Of a stretch of DNA of 64,000 bases, positions 1 through 11,198 are shown one piece after another (positions within the stretch are counted from its first letter, which is position 1; every line of letters begins with the position of its first letter). A program made the position numbers and the translations under genes. The DNA is taken from contig NC_089495.1 of assembly GCF_036850765.1 (NCBI RefSeq), positions 64,766,410 through 64,830,409 on the forward strand. Direction: 5' to 3'. The notes beneath the pieces were generated by a model. It was not told where the DNA came from, did not search any database, and worked only from the letters and a program-made list of their open reading frames with translations. This stretch comes from Saccopteryx bilineata. Taxonomy: Eukaryota > Chordata > Mammalia > Chiroptera > Emballonuridae.

Positions 1-3000
1 AATTTTTGAAATTCAAAATACAGGTGGAACACTGTCCTCTTGATGAATACTTACATTTAACATGTTGGAAGACTTGTCCTATTTCTACCCAAAGACTCAG
101 GCTTTACAATATAGATCTATAAATGAATCAGTTTCTGACAGGCCATTCTGCCAAATCCATTTCAATTACCATAAGCTTTGTACACAATTATCTTAGGTAC
201 TTGGTTATGGTGGGCTTTGTTGAACATCACTTATGCTGTATCCAGTGTTGCTCACATTGGACAGATGCACTATGTCAACCATCAGTGGTGTTAAAATATC
301 TGACTTCTGATTTTTTTAAAAAATGATAACGCTGTCTGTGTCAATAAACCCAAGCTAAACATAACTAAAAAACATCAAATTGGGTGCCCAAGATACAAGA
401 GTTTCAATAGGTAGCCCAGATATTATTAACAGGCTCTCATACTATGCAAGTTTGTTTTTTCTGGTAGTGTACTGATTCAGTAGGGAAACCAGATGGACAT
501 CTTTCTGGATAAGCCACTTTTATTGGAAAATTGTTGATGGATACTGGTGGAGCTTGTTAGGTAAGCTAATATGCAATGTCAATCTTGGTATGTGTGTTTC
601 TGGCTCCTAGATGACGGCATGTTTCTTCATGTGTGTTTCAATGGCCTCCCAGACACAATATCATATAAAATATTTTTCTGAATTGTCTTATATAGTAGTG
701 TGTATAAGAAAATATGTATTAGAATCAAAATAGGCTAGTGTTGATATTCCTAATTAAATTAAAGTTTGCCCAAACTCTATTCAATTTGGGTGGAATAGCT
801 AGAACAATGATATTATCAGTTTTTAAGGCCTAGTTGGCCTAAGCTTCTGTAGTTCATTCTAAGATCTCAGCTTGCTTGGCTCCTTTCTTGCATTTAAAGT
901 AACTTTATAGAGGTTTACCAGGAATGTCCCAATATTGAAAATATGGGCTTTACCTGGGACTGGTGAAAGTTTAATCTTTTTGCTTTATGTGTGGGTGGTG
1001 TAATTTTAATAACTTTTAGTAAACTCTATTATTTAATAGCACTATTATTTTGGGCTCTGAATTTTCTTGTTATTAATGTTTTTATCACAATGATGTAGAG
1101 ATGGGTTATCTAATATTTCTAGTTTATTTATTTTTGGAAAACTCATATTATAGACTAATATAATTAGTTAAAGTCTGCTTGCATTTCCTTGCTTTTAGTG
1201 AGCTCCATAGTAGGATGTCATCATTGCAGTGACACAGCAGAAGTGATGAGACATTCTGGAATTCTCCAAGTACCTCTCTCATCTAACATACACACAATTC
1301 TATAATAATACTTAATCATCTTGTGTCACTGTAAAGGCACATTGTACTCTTTCCATGGTGTATAAATATTGTATCTGGTAATACACATTTACATACAAAA
1401 TGCCGACTCTCTGCATAGTTGCTCCATATAGCTCACAAGACATTGGGAACTTCTCACTAGAATTGCTGGCCATGTCTGAGACTGAATTGATGTTGTGAAC
1501 AACTGATTTAATGGTTATAACCCACCATATGTCATCAAGAGATTATTATTTAAAGATTTACTGTAGGGTCTTGCAGTCATTTATTTAGGTAAAGCTGATG
1601 TCTCTTTAACATACATCTAGTATATGATATTGCTTGAAACTCTCTCATGTAATAGCAACTCCAGAAGTCTGCATTTGGTATTTCCCAATGATTGGAACAC
1701 GTTTACCCAATAGTTATCTGTCATTTTGTTGAAGAACATTTCTCTGTCTCTCTCTTTCTCACTCATATACACATACATACACATACCCAGTGAAGGGTCC
1801 AGACTGTTTATATATTTGGACCTTGACTTGCAATCTATTCAAAACTCTGACATTGTCATGGATAATGTGCTGTGGTTCAGATCTCACTGAGAACTAAAGA
1901 AAACTGCCTCAGCTTAAGAGAGTTACTTCATTTAATGGCATATAACCTTCCCAGGACAGCTCATACTGAATAACAGATCATTGCAAGGTTCCATCTGCCT
2001 TTCCCCAACTTAAGACAATTCTAGAGGTCTGCGCTAACTTCAAAGCTACGCATATGGACAGCTGGATCTGTACTGTGATCTTTGCATAGCCTAATATTTG
2101 AGATTTTCTTAGATAGTAATAGAAAAATAGGAATTTCCTCTTCAGGTGGCACTCCTCAGCAGGCTCTCTCTCATCTTTGTTCTTTCTGTTTAGCTTTGTT
2201 CTTTCTGTTTAACATAAATTTTATGTAACAGAAAGAATGTGTGCATGCTTAAAGTATGCCTGTGGGCTCCAACCTCTACACACTTGAGTAGCAATTAAAT
2301 CAATCAAAATTTCCTCTGCTATGATTCCAAGTGCTTTCAGAAGGTGCAAATTACCTGAGGCAGATTCTGTCCTTCTGCTTTCAATTAACTTATCTCTGTA
2401 CCCACCTGTCCAGTGAATGAGAAAAAAAGGTAGCATATGTCTTCTAAGAAGCCCCCTCTATTCCTGTATTAAATGCTTCTTGTGCTTCTTGTCTGCTGCA
2501 AAGTATCTCCTGGATCCTGCTCTCCATTGGACTACTGAAGAGGGTTGTCTCCCAGCTGGCCCCATGCATTATTGGCCAACACTATATAAGAATTTTATTT
2601 GCCTATGAGCTTTTTAAGACTTAAAGCAGGAAGGCATTTTCTGAAAGCATTTTTTTTCCAGTCAAGTATTACTAGAACACAGCCACAATTGTTGGTGAAA
2701 AATGAGCATTCTGCTTCTTTGGTAGAAAAAATAATTTTTTTTATAATAAACTTACAAGAAGTAAGTCAAGGAAGAATGTACCAGGCTGGGAGTGGTAAGT
2801 AAGCAGGACTGGTTCTTAGTTGCACTGGAAGCACTGGTGTTTGGTGATGGAGGTTTTCAGTCTTGTTAAGGGTAGATCTTGACATTTTTTAAAAAGCCCT
2901 AAGCATATACCAGAGAATTCCCAACCCTATCAGAGAAATTCCAGTAGAAATACTTCACAGGAATACGAAAAGTACCTGTTTAGCATTTGGTTGTAGCATC

Positions 3001-3129
3001 TGTGTCATGTCACAGGAGATGCACAGTGACTAGGCAGCACATAATGTACTCATATGATAGCTATACGACGATGGTCAGTATGTGCACACAGGGTGTCAAA
3101 CAACCCTGAAAAGCAAGCCTGTATTCCCT
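1..3129. other. Unassigned AT-rich non-coding sequence
   Basis: No repeat family or gene was recognised. Open frames here are at most about 75 codons and show no motif or consistent codon use. A short tandem duplication of an 18-bp unit (around TTTGTTCTTTCTGTTTAG) lies near 2173-2210, and a CT/CA-rich patch near 1741-1785. Confidence 0.5.
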
Positions 3130-3330
3130 GGCTGTCTTTCACTTAAATGTGGAGAGCTATTAAGCAAGTTACTTAATGTATCTGTACTGGAATTTTCTCC
3201 ACTGGTAAAAGAGGATAATGATATGCCAAGATACTTGAGATCATTAAATATATTAATTCATATAACCTAAATTTGTAATACTAAGGTTATTGTTATTACT
3301 ATTGTTACTGTGGTTGTTACTATGCTTCCT
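3130..3330 (+). repeat. MIR SINE fragment (ancient)
   Basis: The order of diverged motifs follows the MIR core: AAGCAAGTTACTTAATGTAT, then a TTTTCTCCACTGGTAAAA segment, then ATTAAATATATTAATTCAT and a TATTATTAC-like end. MIR is an inactive tRNA-derived SINE shared by mammals. Confidence 0.65.
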
Positions 3331-3379
3331 AGCATGTAAGATTTATGTTTTCTTAGTTAAAATGATAATAGTATATAGT

Positions 3380-3545
3380 AAGCTTATAATCTGTAAAAGC
3401 CTTTTCTACATACTCTATGAAGATCTTTTCCCTAAAGTTTTATAACAGCCTACAAAGTTGGTTTTGTTCATAATGCCATTTACAGATAAGTAAATGGAAG
3501 GAGAGAAAGTTTAAGTAATTTATCAAGGCCATCCAACAATAAAAA
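3380..3545 (-). repeat. MIR SINE fragment (ancient, antisense)
   Basis: Antisense MIR order is visible: TAACAGCCTACAAAGTTGG, then CCATTTACAGATAAGTAAAT, then AGTTTAAGTAATTTATCAAGG. Divergence is high, as expected for MIR. Confidence 0.65.
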
Positions 3546-3744
3546 AATTTATTTACACATTGCTATATCTTCTCTCCCTTCCTGCTTCCATTCCTTCTCA
3601 ACATAATGCCTTGTCATTATGACTTTAACTGAATTTGGTAATTTCACAAATATAGAAACTTACCTTGACCTCTTTTCCAGTCCTCAGGTACCAGGTGTCA
3701 TTTTACACATGCTCAGCAAACATTGAAAGGTTTTGCCTGTGATC

Positions 3745-3885
3745 AATAGAGCATATGTGCTGTGGAAAAAAGCTGAGTTCTGATAGAATAGTATGTCTAT
3801 TATGGATTATGTGACTTGGATGGAGTTGTTGAGCCTTTCAGGACTTTAGTTCATGCATCTGCATTCATTAAATTATCTTTGTTGG
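3745..3885 (+). repeat. MIR SINE fragment
   Basis: The segment TTATGTGACTTGGATGGAGT followed by TTGAGCCTTTCAGGACTTTA and a CATTAAATTATC end matches the MIR core in sense direction. The hAT element at 3893 has inserted at its end. Confidence 0.45.
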
Positions 3886-3892
3886 TTTAGAA

Positions 3893-4263
3893 CAGGGGTC
3901 CCCAAACTACAGCCTGCAGGCCTCATGCAGACCCCTGAGGCCATTTATCCATCCCCTGCCACACTTCTGGAAAGGGCACCTCTTTCATTGGTGGTCAGTA
4001 AGAGAAGCACATTGATCATCTCATTAGCCAAAAGCAGGCCCATAGTTCCCATTGAAATACTGGTCAGTTTGTTGATTTAAATTTACTTGTTTTTTATTTT
4101 AAATATTGTATTTGTTCCCGTTTTGTTTTTTTTACTTTAAAATAAGATATGTGCAGTGTGCATAGGGATTTGTACATAGTTGTTGTTTTTTTTTATAGTC
4201 CGGCCCTCCAATGGTGTGACAGACAGTGAACTGACCCCTGTGTAAAAAGTTTGGGGACCCCTG
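3893..4263. mobile_element. Non-autonomous hAT DNA transposon (371 bp)
   Basis: The ends are inverted repeats: CAGGGGTCCCCAAACT at 3893 and AGTTTGGGGACCCCTG ending at 4263, a perfect 16-bp match. The 8-bp flanks are GTTTAGAA (3885-3892) and GTTTAGAG (4264-4271), 7 of 8 identical, and close to the TCTAGA-like hAT target. The interior is AT-rich and non-coding. An 8-bp TSD plus CAGNGG termini is the hAT signature, so this is a deletion derivative that would have needed a transposase in trans. Confidence 0.88.
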
Positions 4264-4837
4264 GTTTAGAGGCAACATACCATCTATCATCAAAGGTGAA
4301 GACTAGCTTTTATGGACTATTCAGCAAATACTGAAATCACACCCTCCAAATCAACTTCTTCAGGAATGTATATGTTATTGGACTTTGAAAATTCTATATG
4401 ACCATTTAACCTCATTATAATTTCAATAATATATCTTATAAGAATACTGTAATGATTCCATTTAGATAAAGAAATTAAGGTTTTCTTTTTTGAATTTACT
4501 CAGTTAAAGCATTCAGTGGGTTATTAATTTCATACTTCAAATTGGAATCAGGATATATTTCTTTACAAAAAAATCTCAAGTCCTGCCTCAGCTGATGAAT
4601 ACTTGTTTTGTTTTTGTTTTGGTTTTTTTTTTTTTAGTGAAAGAAAGGGTGTTTGGTTTTAAAATATCTTAGTCAAATAGAAAGAAGATTTCTCCTGTAT
4701 TTGAAATAGCAGAAACAACCTGAACCTCTGATAGATATGACAAATATTGGGAATTCATTCTAGTGAAAGGCAGTTCATAATTAAAATGAACACAGGGAAC
4801 ATACAGTATTCCAATGTAAGAACTGTTTAATAAATGG
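4264..4837. other. Unassigned AT-rich sequence
   Basis: No gene or clear repeat was recognised. A T-rich run lies near 4600-4636. Confidence 0.5.
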
Positions 4838-5060
4838 TCTCTGAGGCTGAGCTGGCAAATGAGGTGAGAAGCAGCCTCTAAAATCCTGCTTTAAGCAGCA
4901 TTTTTTTACTTATTAATTTGACAGCTTTTTCCGCTTCTCTCAAGCTAACTACAACAGTTCTAATCAGAGAGGGAAGATGCTGTCAAATTGCTGTGAATCC
5001 AAGCCCATCAACAGTGTGAAATGCCTTCAGGATTTAAAAGAACCTTGAGGGGTCAAAGCT
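4838..5060. other. Possible conserved non-coding element
   Basis: This stretch has higher complexity and more balanced base content than its surroundings and matches no repeat family I know. It carries the motif TGACAG at 4919-4924 and its inverse CTGTCA at 4980-4985, both compatible with TALE-homeodomain (MEIS/TGIF-type) sites. There is no meaningful open frame. The call rests on composition alone; conservation was not tested. Confidence 0.3.
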
Positions 5061-6000
5061 CTTACTCCCTATTTACTACGTCTAGTGCCATCAACTTCAG
5101 TGACTGTAACCAAGGAATTAAAACACTAATAATTCCTGTCTCCTGCTTTCTGTTGACTACTTCCTCTATTCTGTAAAGCTGTACCATAATTATGGCTCTG
5201 CTCACTGAAGATATTATCTTATTTTTAAGTATTGAAAATTTTGATGTTGTCATATATAGAGTATGTTGTGCTTAATGTTATGAAAAAGTCAGTTATAGAA
5301 AAAATAAGCACTAATTAATAAGCACTGCTTGAGACTTTGACTTTTTAAATTGTTTTACCCATGGATATTTTCATTTCAAATGCATCATAAAATGACAAAG
5401 ATGATAGAAGCAGCCTTGGCTTGGCACTACACCCTGTTTAATTGAAACACATATATACAAGAACCACACCATCACTTTACACCGTTCCATGGTAGTCAAA
5501 GATAGGAAATAGCTCCAAAATTTCAGGCCCATATACATTTAGAGTCAATTTAGTGTTGGGTGTCAGAAATATTTTATTTTGTAACTTTTGACTTATTTTA
5601 ATGAGTTTTATTTAATCTCACTCATTCTTTTGATTTGTAGCATCTCTTTCTCATCCCCTTTCCTCACCAGTTTCAACAGCTAAGATGAACTGTGAGCACT
5701 GAGCTGCCAGGTGTTAAGTGGTTGATTTAGACATGTCAAAATGAAAGTAAATGTCAAGCCTGTAATAATTTATTGCAATAGTATAAGCAAAATTAACAAG
5801 AGAAAGTGTTACTTCCCTCCTTGTTCCAAGCAAGGTCTGGTGGATCAATACACATGTGGAAGATTTCTCACTGCTAAAGGGGCCCGAAACAAAAAAAAAA
5901 AACGGCTGTAATTTTACTGATCCAGGGGCTAAGGGAAGGAAGAAAAGGGAGGAATAGAAGTGGGAAAGTACAAACTATGTGTTAGAATGGAGAACAATGC
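5061..6000. other. Unassigned AT-rich sequence
   Basis: No gene or repeat was recognised, apart from an A-rich run near 5889-5902. Confidence 0.5.
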
Positions 6001-6062
6001 CTCTAAGGAGCCCCTCTAAGGACCCCCTTATTGGAGGGGGTCTTTGGAGAGGTGCTTAAGAG
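6001..6062. other. Imperfect inverted repeat / hairpin
   Basis: A left arm (6001-6028) and right arm (6035-6062) of 28 bases pair at about 20 positions plus G-U pairs, around a 6-base loop. The innermost segment CCCCCT/AGGGGG pairs perfectly. It could be a pre-miRNA-like fold or chance symmetry. No flanking duplication suggests a MITE. Confidence 0.45.
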
Positions 6063-6423
6063 AGACCACCAAATAGAGGTACCAAGGCTGGAATGCAGAT
6101 CTAAGTACAAGCACAAATGCCAGGGAACCTGAGTCCTTGACTGCAGCTCCCTTCAGAGAGTGCAGGGTCCTGGCTGCCCACCAGGTCTGATGTGAGGGGT
6201 GCCACTTCCCGGTGAGAACTGCCAGGTAGGACCTCTGTAAGTGCTAGTGGTACAACTGAAAAAACAAAACAAAACAAGACAAAAACACACAGAGGATTTT
6301 GGCCTGCAATGGAACTCTTCACCAATGCTTTATATTGTTGAAAGATAACAGATAATTGTAATTTTTCATGTAGTTAAAAGATATGGGTTTTTTTGTTGTT
6401 TTTGTTTTGTTTTGTTTTGTTTT

Positions 6424-6701
6424 TAGGTGAGAGGAGGGGAGCTAGAGAGACACACTCCCACATGCACCTGGACTGGGATCCACCAGGCAATGCTTGAAGA
6501 CCAAGCTATTTTTAACACTTGAGGCTCACATTCAAACCAATGGAGCCACTGGTTATGTGAGACGAAGAGGGAGTGAAGGGGAAAGGGAGAAGGGGAGAGA
6601 CAGATGGTCGCTTCTCCCGTGTGCCCTTTCTGACTGGAAATCAAACCCCAGATGTTCATACTCTGGGCTAATACTCTATCCATTGAGCCACTGGCCAGGG
6701 C
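6424..6701 (-). mobile_element. SINE-A-old (diverged tRNA-derived SINE)
   Basis: Read on the minus strand it starts with a decayed GCCCTGGCCAGTGGCTCAAT head, has a tRNA-like box B region, the GGAGAAGCGACCATCTG-like junction, and an A-rich end (the T-rich stretch at 6388-6423). The body differs from the young SINE-A copies, so this is an older or sister subfamily. Confidence 0.75.
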
Positions 6702-7153
6702 AAAAGATATCTTTATGAGCTAAAATGAGGGCCTGTAGAATTGCATAAGAGTTGGCTAGTGTTTGCTATCCTTGAAAAATAGAAGTTTCTTATTTATCCC
6801 ATGTTACTAATAATTTTCTACCACAGGAAAAAAAGCAGAGAATTTTTTGAGCATATTAGCAGTTTTCTGTGTGAAAAAAAAAACACAACATACTCTTTGG
6901 TGTAAGATAGGGGCCTAAGCATTTCTAAAATATAAAAATTAAACTGTAATATCTATAAGAATGTGAACCGTGGTATTTACATGAACCATGTTTTAAATAC
7001 ATAGTAGGACAAATAATTTTTACTTGGCATTTTTACTTAGAGTGTACTTAGAAAATTACACTCTAATTTGGAGCTCAATGATAGCAAAAATAAGTCCATT
7101 TTGTATTGTATATCTGTGTGTATGTATATATTATATATTGTTTCTCTTTATTT
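6702..7153. other. Unassigned AT-rich sequence
   Basis: No gene or repeat was recognised. Confidence 0.5.
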
Positions 7154-7195
7154 TTTTATATTTTTCATTTTATATTTTTCATTTTATATTTTTCA
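7154..7195. repeat. 14-bp tandem repeat, three exact units
   Basis: The unit TTTTATATTTTTCA occurs three times head to tail without change, followed by a partial unit. It sits in an AT-rich low-complexity tract running to about 7460. Short overlapping open frames here are hydrophobic artefacts of the repeat. Confidence 0.9.
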
Positions 7196-7599
7196 TTTGC
7201 ATAGTACATTTGAAAATATAAATATTTATTTATCAATACTTTATTCATGTGTTTGAAAAGAAGAAAAAAGTGGATTATAAATGCATATTTATATATAATG
7301 TGCATATTTATAAACATATTTATATATAAAAGGAATAGTTATATTTTTATGTATTATATTCATATATGTGTATGCTCTATATATTTAATTTTAAAATATT
7401 TAATTTTATATAAATTTTATTTAGTTTATTATATTTATTTTGACTATATAAAGCTCCAATATTGTTTTCCTAAAGACAGACTTTTAGAAAAAAAATATCA
7501 TGTTCATTTGCTTAAAAATTAATTTACTAAATGTTTTTCTAATACCAATCATTATGCCACTAAAAAGCATTTTGTCAAGTTCTAAGTCTTTGTCTCAGT

Positions 7600-7722
7600 C
7601 CTACTATGTCAGCATCATTATTAGCCTTCATTTAGAGGTGTGTGAAGTAAGGCTTAGGGTATTTAAGCAACTTAATGAAGGCCTCAAAGTAAGAAAGCAA
7701 TGTCAAGGTTTGGAAGCCACCA
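7600..7722 (-). repeat. MIR-like fragment (antisense)
   Basis: The segment TCATTATTAGCCTTCATTTA, then TAGGGTATTTAAGCAACTTA, then GGTTTGGAAGCCACC follows antisense MIR order at high divergence. Confidence 0.4.
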
Positions 7723-7869
7723 ATTGATTATAGACTGTTGACCTTAATCACTTTTCTATGGTCTTCTTCATAATTTAATGGCTGTGTGAAAAGTGTAAAA
7801 TTAAATAATATTATTATGTAAGTGATTAATTATGTGCAAATATGTGATACATATATATAAACTGGTGGG

Positions 7870-7909
7870 GAGGGATAGCTTCTTGGCCTTTTGGCTAAGA
7901 GCAAGTGTA
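7870..7909 (+). pseudogene. Truncated U2 snRNA retro-fragment
   Basis: Bases 7875-7909 match the first 35 nt of U2 snRNA (vertebrate start ATCGCTTCTCGGCCTTTTGG) with four substitutions, then stop. The fragment is bounded by a 12-bp direct repeat TAAACTGGTGGG at 7858-7869 and 7908-7919, which looks like a target-site duplication. Five extra bases (GAGGG) precede the U2 start, and there is no poly(A). Lacking the branchpoint-pairing region, Sm site and 3' stem-loops, it cannot act as U2. The likely origin is L1-assisted reverse transcription of an snRNA. Confidence 0.8.
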
Positions 7910-8016
7910 AACTGGTGGGCAAAAGTAGGTTTACAGTTGTGAGTATTCAAAACACAAGTGTTCATTCTTGTATTATCACTTACTAATTATTGCATTATTC
8001 TCCATACAAGTGACTA
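7908..8016 (+). mobile_element. Mariner-type MITE fragment
   Basis: After the U2 fragment comes GGTGGGCAAAAGTAGGTTTA, then ACAGTTGTGAGTATTCAAAA and TTCTTGTATTATCACTTACT. I recognise this order as a short mammalian mariner-derived MITE whose far end should mirror the start. The expected inverted copy at the right end is not readable, so the 3' end is diverged or truncated. The U2 fragment's TSD comes from this element's left edge. Confidence 0.5.
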
Positions 8017-8029
8017 TATGTTTGTACAC

Positions 8030-9299
8030 ACACACAGAGACAACAATTCTTATTTTTTACTTAAATGACATAACTCACTAACACTAGTACAGGCTAGATA
8101 GAAAATAAGAGCCTTCACAATTTAGTGTTTAGCCAAGAGTCAGTTAAGATCCTTCTTAGGTGAGCTTACTGCTGACATACAAAGGGGCACTTCCGGTGTG
8201 TTTCAAAGCATGTGATACTGATGGAGAAAAGAAATCAACTTGATTCAATGCTAGTTTTGGAGACGGATAGATATCACTGAATGAAGTGAGTACATAGGAA
8301 GCAAAGATATTGGATCAAGGTAAGTAACTCCGAAGGGCACGTATTTATGGTTGTATTGGCTGTCCTGGTAAACAAAACTCATAAAGATCATTTTATAAAT
8401 CACCTTGTGAAGTAGTATTCACAGATATATAAGAGGTGGTTCCAGTTATACAAATAGCTACCTGTAGCATAGGGTCATTTCTCCAGTGACAGCATCACAA
8501 ACGAATTTAAGCAGATATTTTAATTCAATCAATTTTGATAAAAGTAAAATGATGTGCTGTAAAAAAGTTTTTAAATAATTGAAAAAAGGGCCTCATTCAT
8601 AATAATGTTAAAATGAAATATATGCATTACTTATTTCAATGATTTTTCATTTGCTATAACAATAGAAAACATCCATGTTTCTAAATATAAAATATAGTTT
8701 TGTATATTCAATTTTAAGCCTGTGCAATGTAATTATTTAATTAAATGCAAATAATGATTTGACCATTAGGAATGTAAGAGATTTTCTCATGTTTAGGATT
8801 GACATATATTTTGTGATGGATACTACATTAACTTTTTTTGGATAACATTATATTTCAACCCCAATATAATATCACTAAGACCTCAGTATGTTAAAGAGAA
8901 CTTTGCTTAAAAGCACCATTTTTTAAAAATAAATTAAGCTTCTCAATTTTATTCTCAGAGAAAATGTTTATTTAGAATACGTTTTGACTTTGTAAAGAAG
9001 AAGACACTTGATTTTATACAAGGTGATATTGACCAACTAATCATTCATGTCCTGGTTTTCCTGGCACAAGAATAAAAGCGTGTTAAGGTTATTTACACAA
9101 GTTTTAAAATAAAAAAGAAGAATCCTTGTTTCAATATTTTCTTCCTACTTCCTTACTTTTGGCTGAGCCTCATGTATTACTTTATGTAATGCCTTATGTC
9201 AACAGATTTGAAGAGTCTTTTGTACTTTTGATTATACAGGTAAGAGCTTTTATAGGACATTTTGTTTTTACCCCTTTTTATATCTACTTGCAGGCTTTT
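8030..9299. other. Unassigned AT-rich sequence
   Basis: No gene or repeat family was recognised. A short CA run lies near 8026-8036. Confidence 0.5.
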
Positions 9300-9640
9300 T
9301 CTTGGCATTGTATCTCCAGAGATGTCTGTTGTCTGGCCAGGAGGTCCGGCAGAATGACCAGCCTTTTAGGCAGCTGATGTTATTGTAGCTGCTTTCTCAA
9401 TTGCCAGCAAATAACATAAATTGTAGGAGACTGAAAAGGTCACCTCTGCTGTTGTCCTACTTATATTATCTCAATGATTACTAACCTACAGCTACACAAA
9501 AATCTCAAGCCCAGAACACCACAAGTGGCCATGCCAGCTGAGGCAGGAAGCTAGTAATTCAATTCCACTATGGTTTATCTCCTGGAAAACAAAGCCAAAC
9601 ACCACTGCTGCTGACACTAACTGAAATGTGCATGTACAAA
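9300..9640. other. Possible conserved non-coding element
   Basis: Compared with the AT-rich flanks, this stretch is compositionally complex and free of recognisable repeats. It holds several short motifs of the kind common in enhancers (CAGCTG-type E-boxes near 9371 and 9536, CAATTG near 9399). No splice-site-bounded frame stands out. Function is not shown. Confidence 0.28.
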
Positions 9641-9955
9641 TTAAATGAATTTTCCCTGATGTCTTGTTTATTTATAATATATAACTATACAATTTATATT
9701 AGTTCAATAGTTTATATCATATAATAAGTAAATATATGGTTTAAAAAGCTTTTATTTTAACTAAAATGTAAACTTAATGCATATATAATATGAAGTCATA
9801 TACATGTATTTAGTGTAGTATGTAATACAAATATAATGGGTCTGTATCATTCCATTACGATTCTCTAGAATTTTATCAAAATATAAGTGTAAATGTAACA
9901 TCTAATTTTTAACTTATCATACTACCTAGAACTATACAATATTGCATATAGAGTT
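9641..9955. other. Very AT-rich unassigned sequence
   Basis: Low-complexity TA-rich sequence without recognisable features. Confidence 0.5.
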
Positions 9956-10078
9956 TGTTTCTGATTCAAACTGCTCGGGTGCAAATTTCAGCTATCTTTG
10001 AGAAAGTAGGTTAATCTCTCAATACCTCAGTTTTCACACTGCAAAATAAGCATAATCAGAGGTACTTCTTGACAACTT
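9956..10078 (+). repeat. MIR SINE fragment
   Basis: Sense MIR order: GATTCAAACTGCTCGGGTGC, GAAAGTAGGTTAATCTCTC, CTCAGTTTTCACACTGCAAA, AATAAGCATAATCAGAGGTA. Confidence 0.65.
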
Positions 10079-10979
10079 GTGCCATTTTTGTCAGAATCCA
10101 TTTTTGGCAGGATCCTCCTAGGCCAGTAATTAACCCTTTATTTCTAGAACATGGAGAGGTTGAGGGTATTGTATGCGAGAGGCTGGTATGGCCAGGATTA
10201 AAGGGGAAAAATTTATGGACACCCCAAAAAATATTTCAGTAGTTTTCCATCAGGTATTGAGGCACAGAAGCACATTACATCAATATTGGCCTTGTTTGTC
10301 ATCATGGAAAAAATAAATATGAATTACTTCTTCAAGGCCAACAGGAGAACCTCTTTTATTTGAAATGTCTCAAATTTCTTTTAACTGTTTGCTTTATTAA
10401 ATTGGAACTCCTCTGTAGTCAAGTGGTTAGTGACATAAATTATATTAGAAAAAGTTTTCACCTTTTCTTTGTAAAAGAAAACACGAGAGTCGCATCCCAT
10501 CACACTCACATGTTCTGGTCACACTTAAAGGAAAATGATTATCTAAAATTAGTAGTACACCAAAGGTCAGCAATCTTGGGATCCATGTTAGAATTCTGTC
10601 CATAACAATGGAATTTAGGTGATATGAAAAATAATATTTTATGAACATAATTGCTGACAAATATTTAATATCTCCTCTCCTGAAAAGATATTTTTCAGTG
10701 ACTACTAAATCAGTCATTTTACCTTGAATAATATGTTCAGGTACTCTAACCCATTTGCAAATTTAATAAAATTTGCATTTAATAAAAAATATACATGGTT
10801 TATAATATTAATTAGACTCCAAGTTCTATACTCTTTTGTTCTTATTCATTATAGCCATATTTTGTGCACAAAGCAGATATTCTGTGCTAATGATTATAAT
10901 CATAAAAGAGCAGAGAAATAAGATACAAATTAGATGTAGAGAAATAAAGGAAACTTGTTAAAATGTATAATGATAAAAC
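10079..10979. other. Unassigned sequence
   Basis: No gene or repeat was identified. Overlapping open frames of 81 and 90 codons on opposite strands lack motifs and are taken as chance. Confidence 0.5.
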
Positions 10980-10989
10980 TGGTGTTCTT

Positions 10990-11111
10990 GCCTGACCTGT
11001 GGTGGTGCAGTGGGATAAAGCGTCGACCTGAAACACTGAGGATGCTGGTTTGAAACCTTGGGCTTGCCTGGTCAAGGCACATATGGGAGTTGATGCTTCC
11101 TGCTCCTTCCC

Positions 11112-11142
<31 letters not shown>

Positions 11143-11188
11143 CCCCCTCTCTCTCTAAAAAAATCAATAAATAAAATATTTTAAAAAA
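10990..11188 (+). mobile_element. SINE-B, full length
   Basis: The head CCTGACCTGTGGTGGTGCAG carries a tRNA-like box A region and box B (GGTTTGAAACC). It continues with GCACATATGGGAGTTGATGC, a (CT)n stretch, and an A-rich tail. A perfect 10-bp TSD TGGTGTTCTT flanks it (10980-10989 and 11189-11198). Confidence 0.9.
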
Positions 11189-11198
11189 TGGTGTTCTT

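Noticed and set aside
7875..7909. Functional U2 snRNA
   Set aside because: Only the first 35 bases are present; the branchpoint-pairing region, Sm site and 3' stem-loops are absent.
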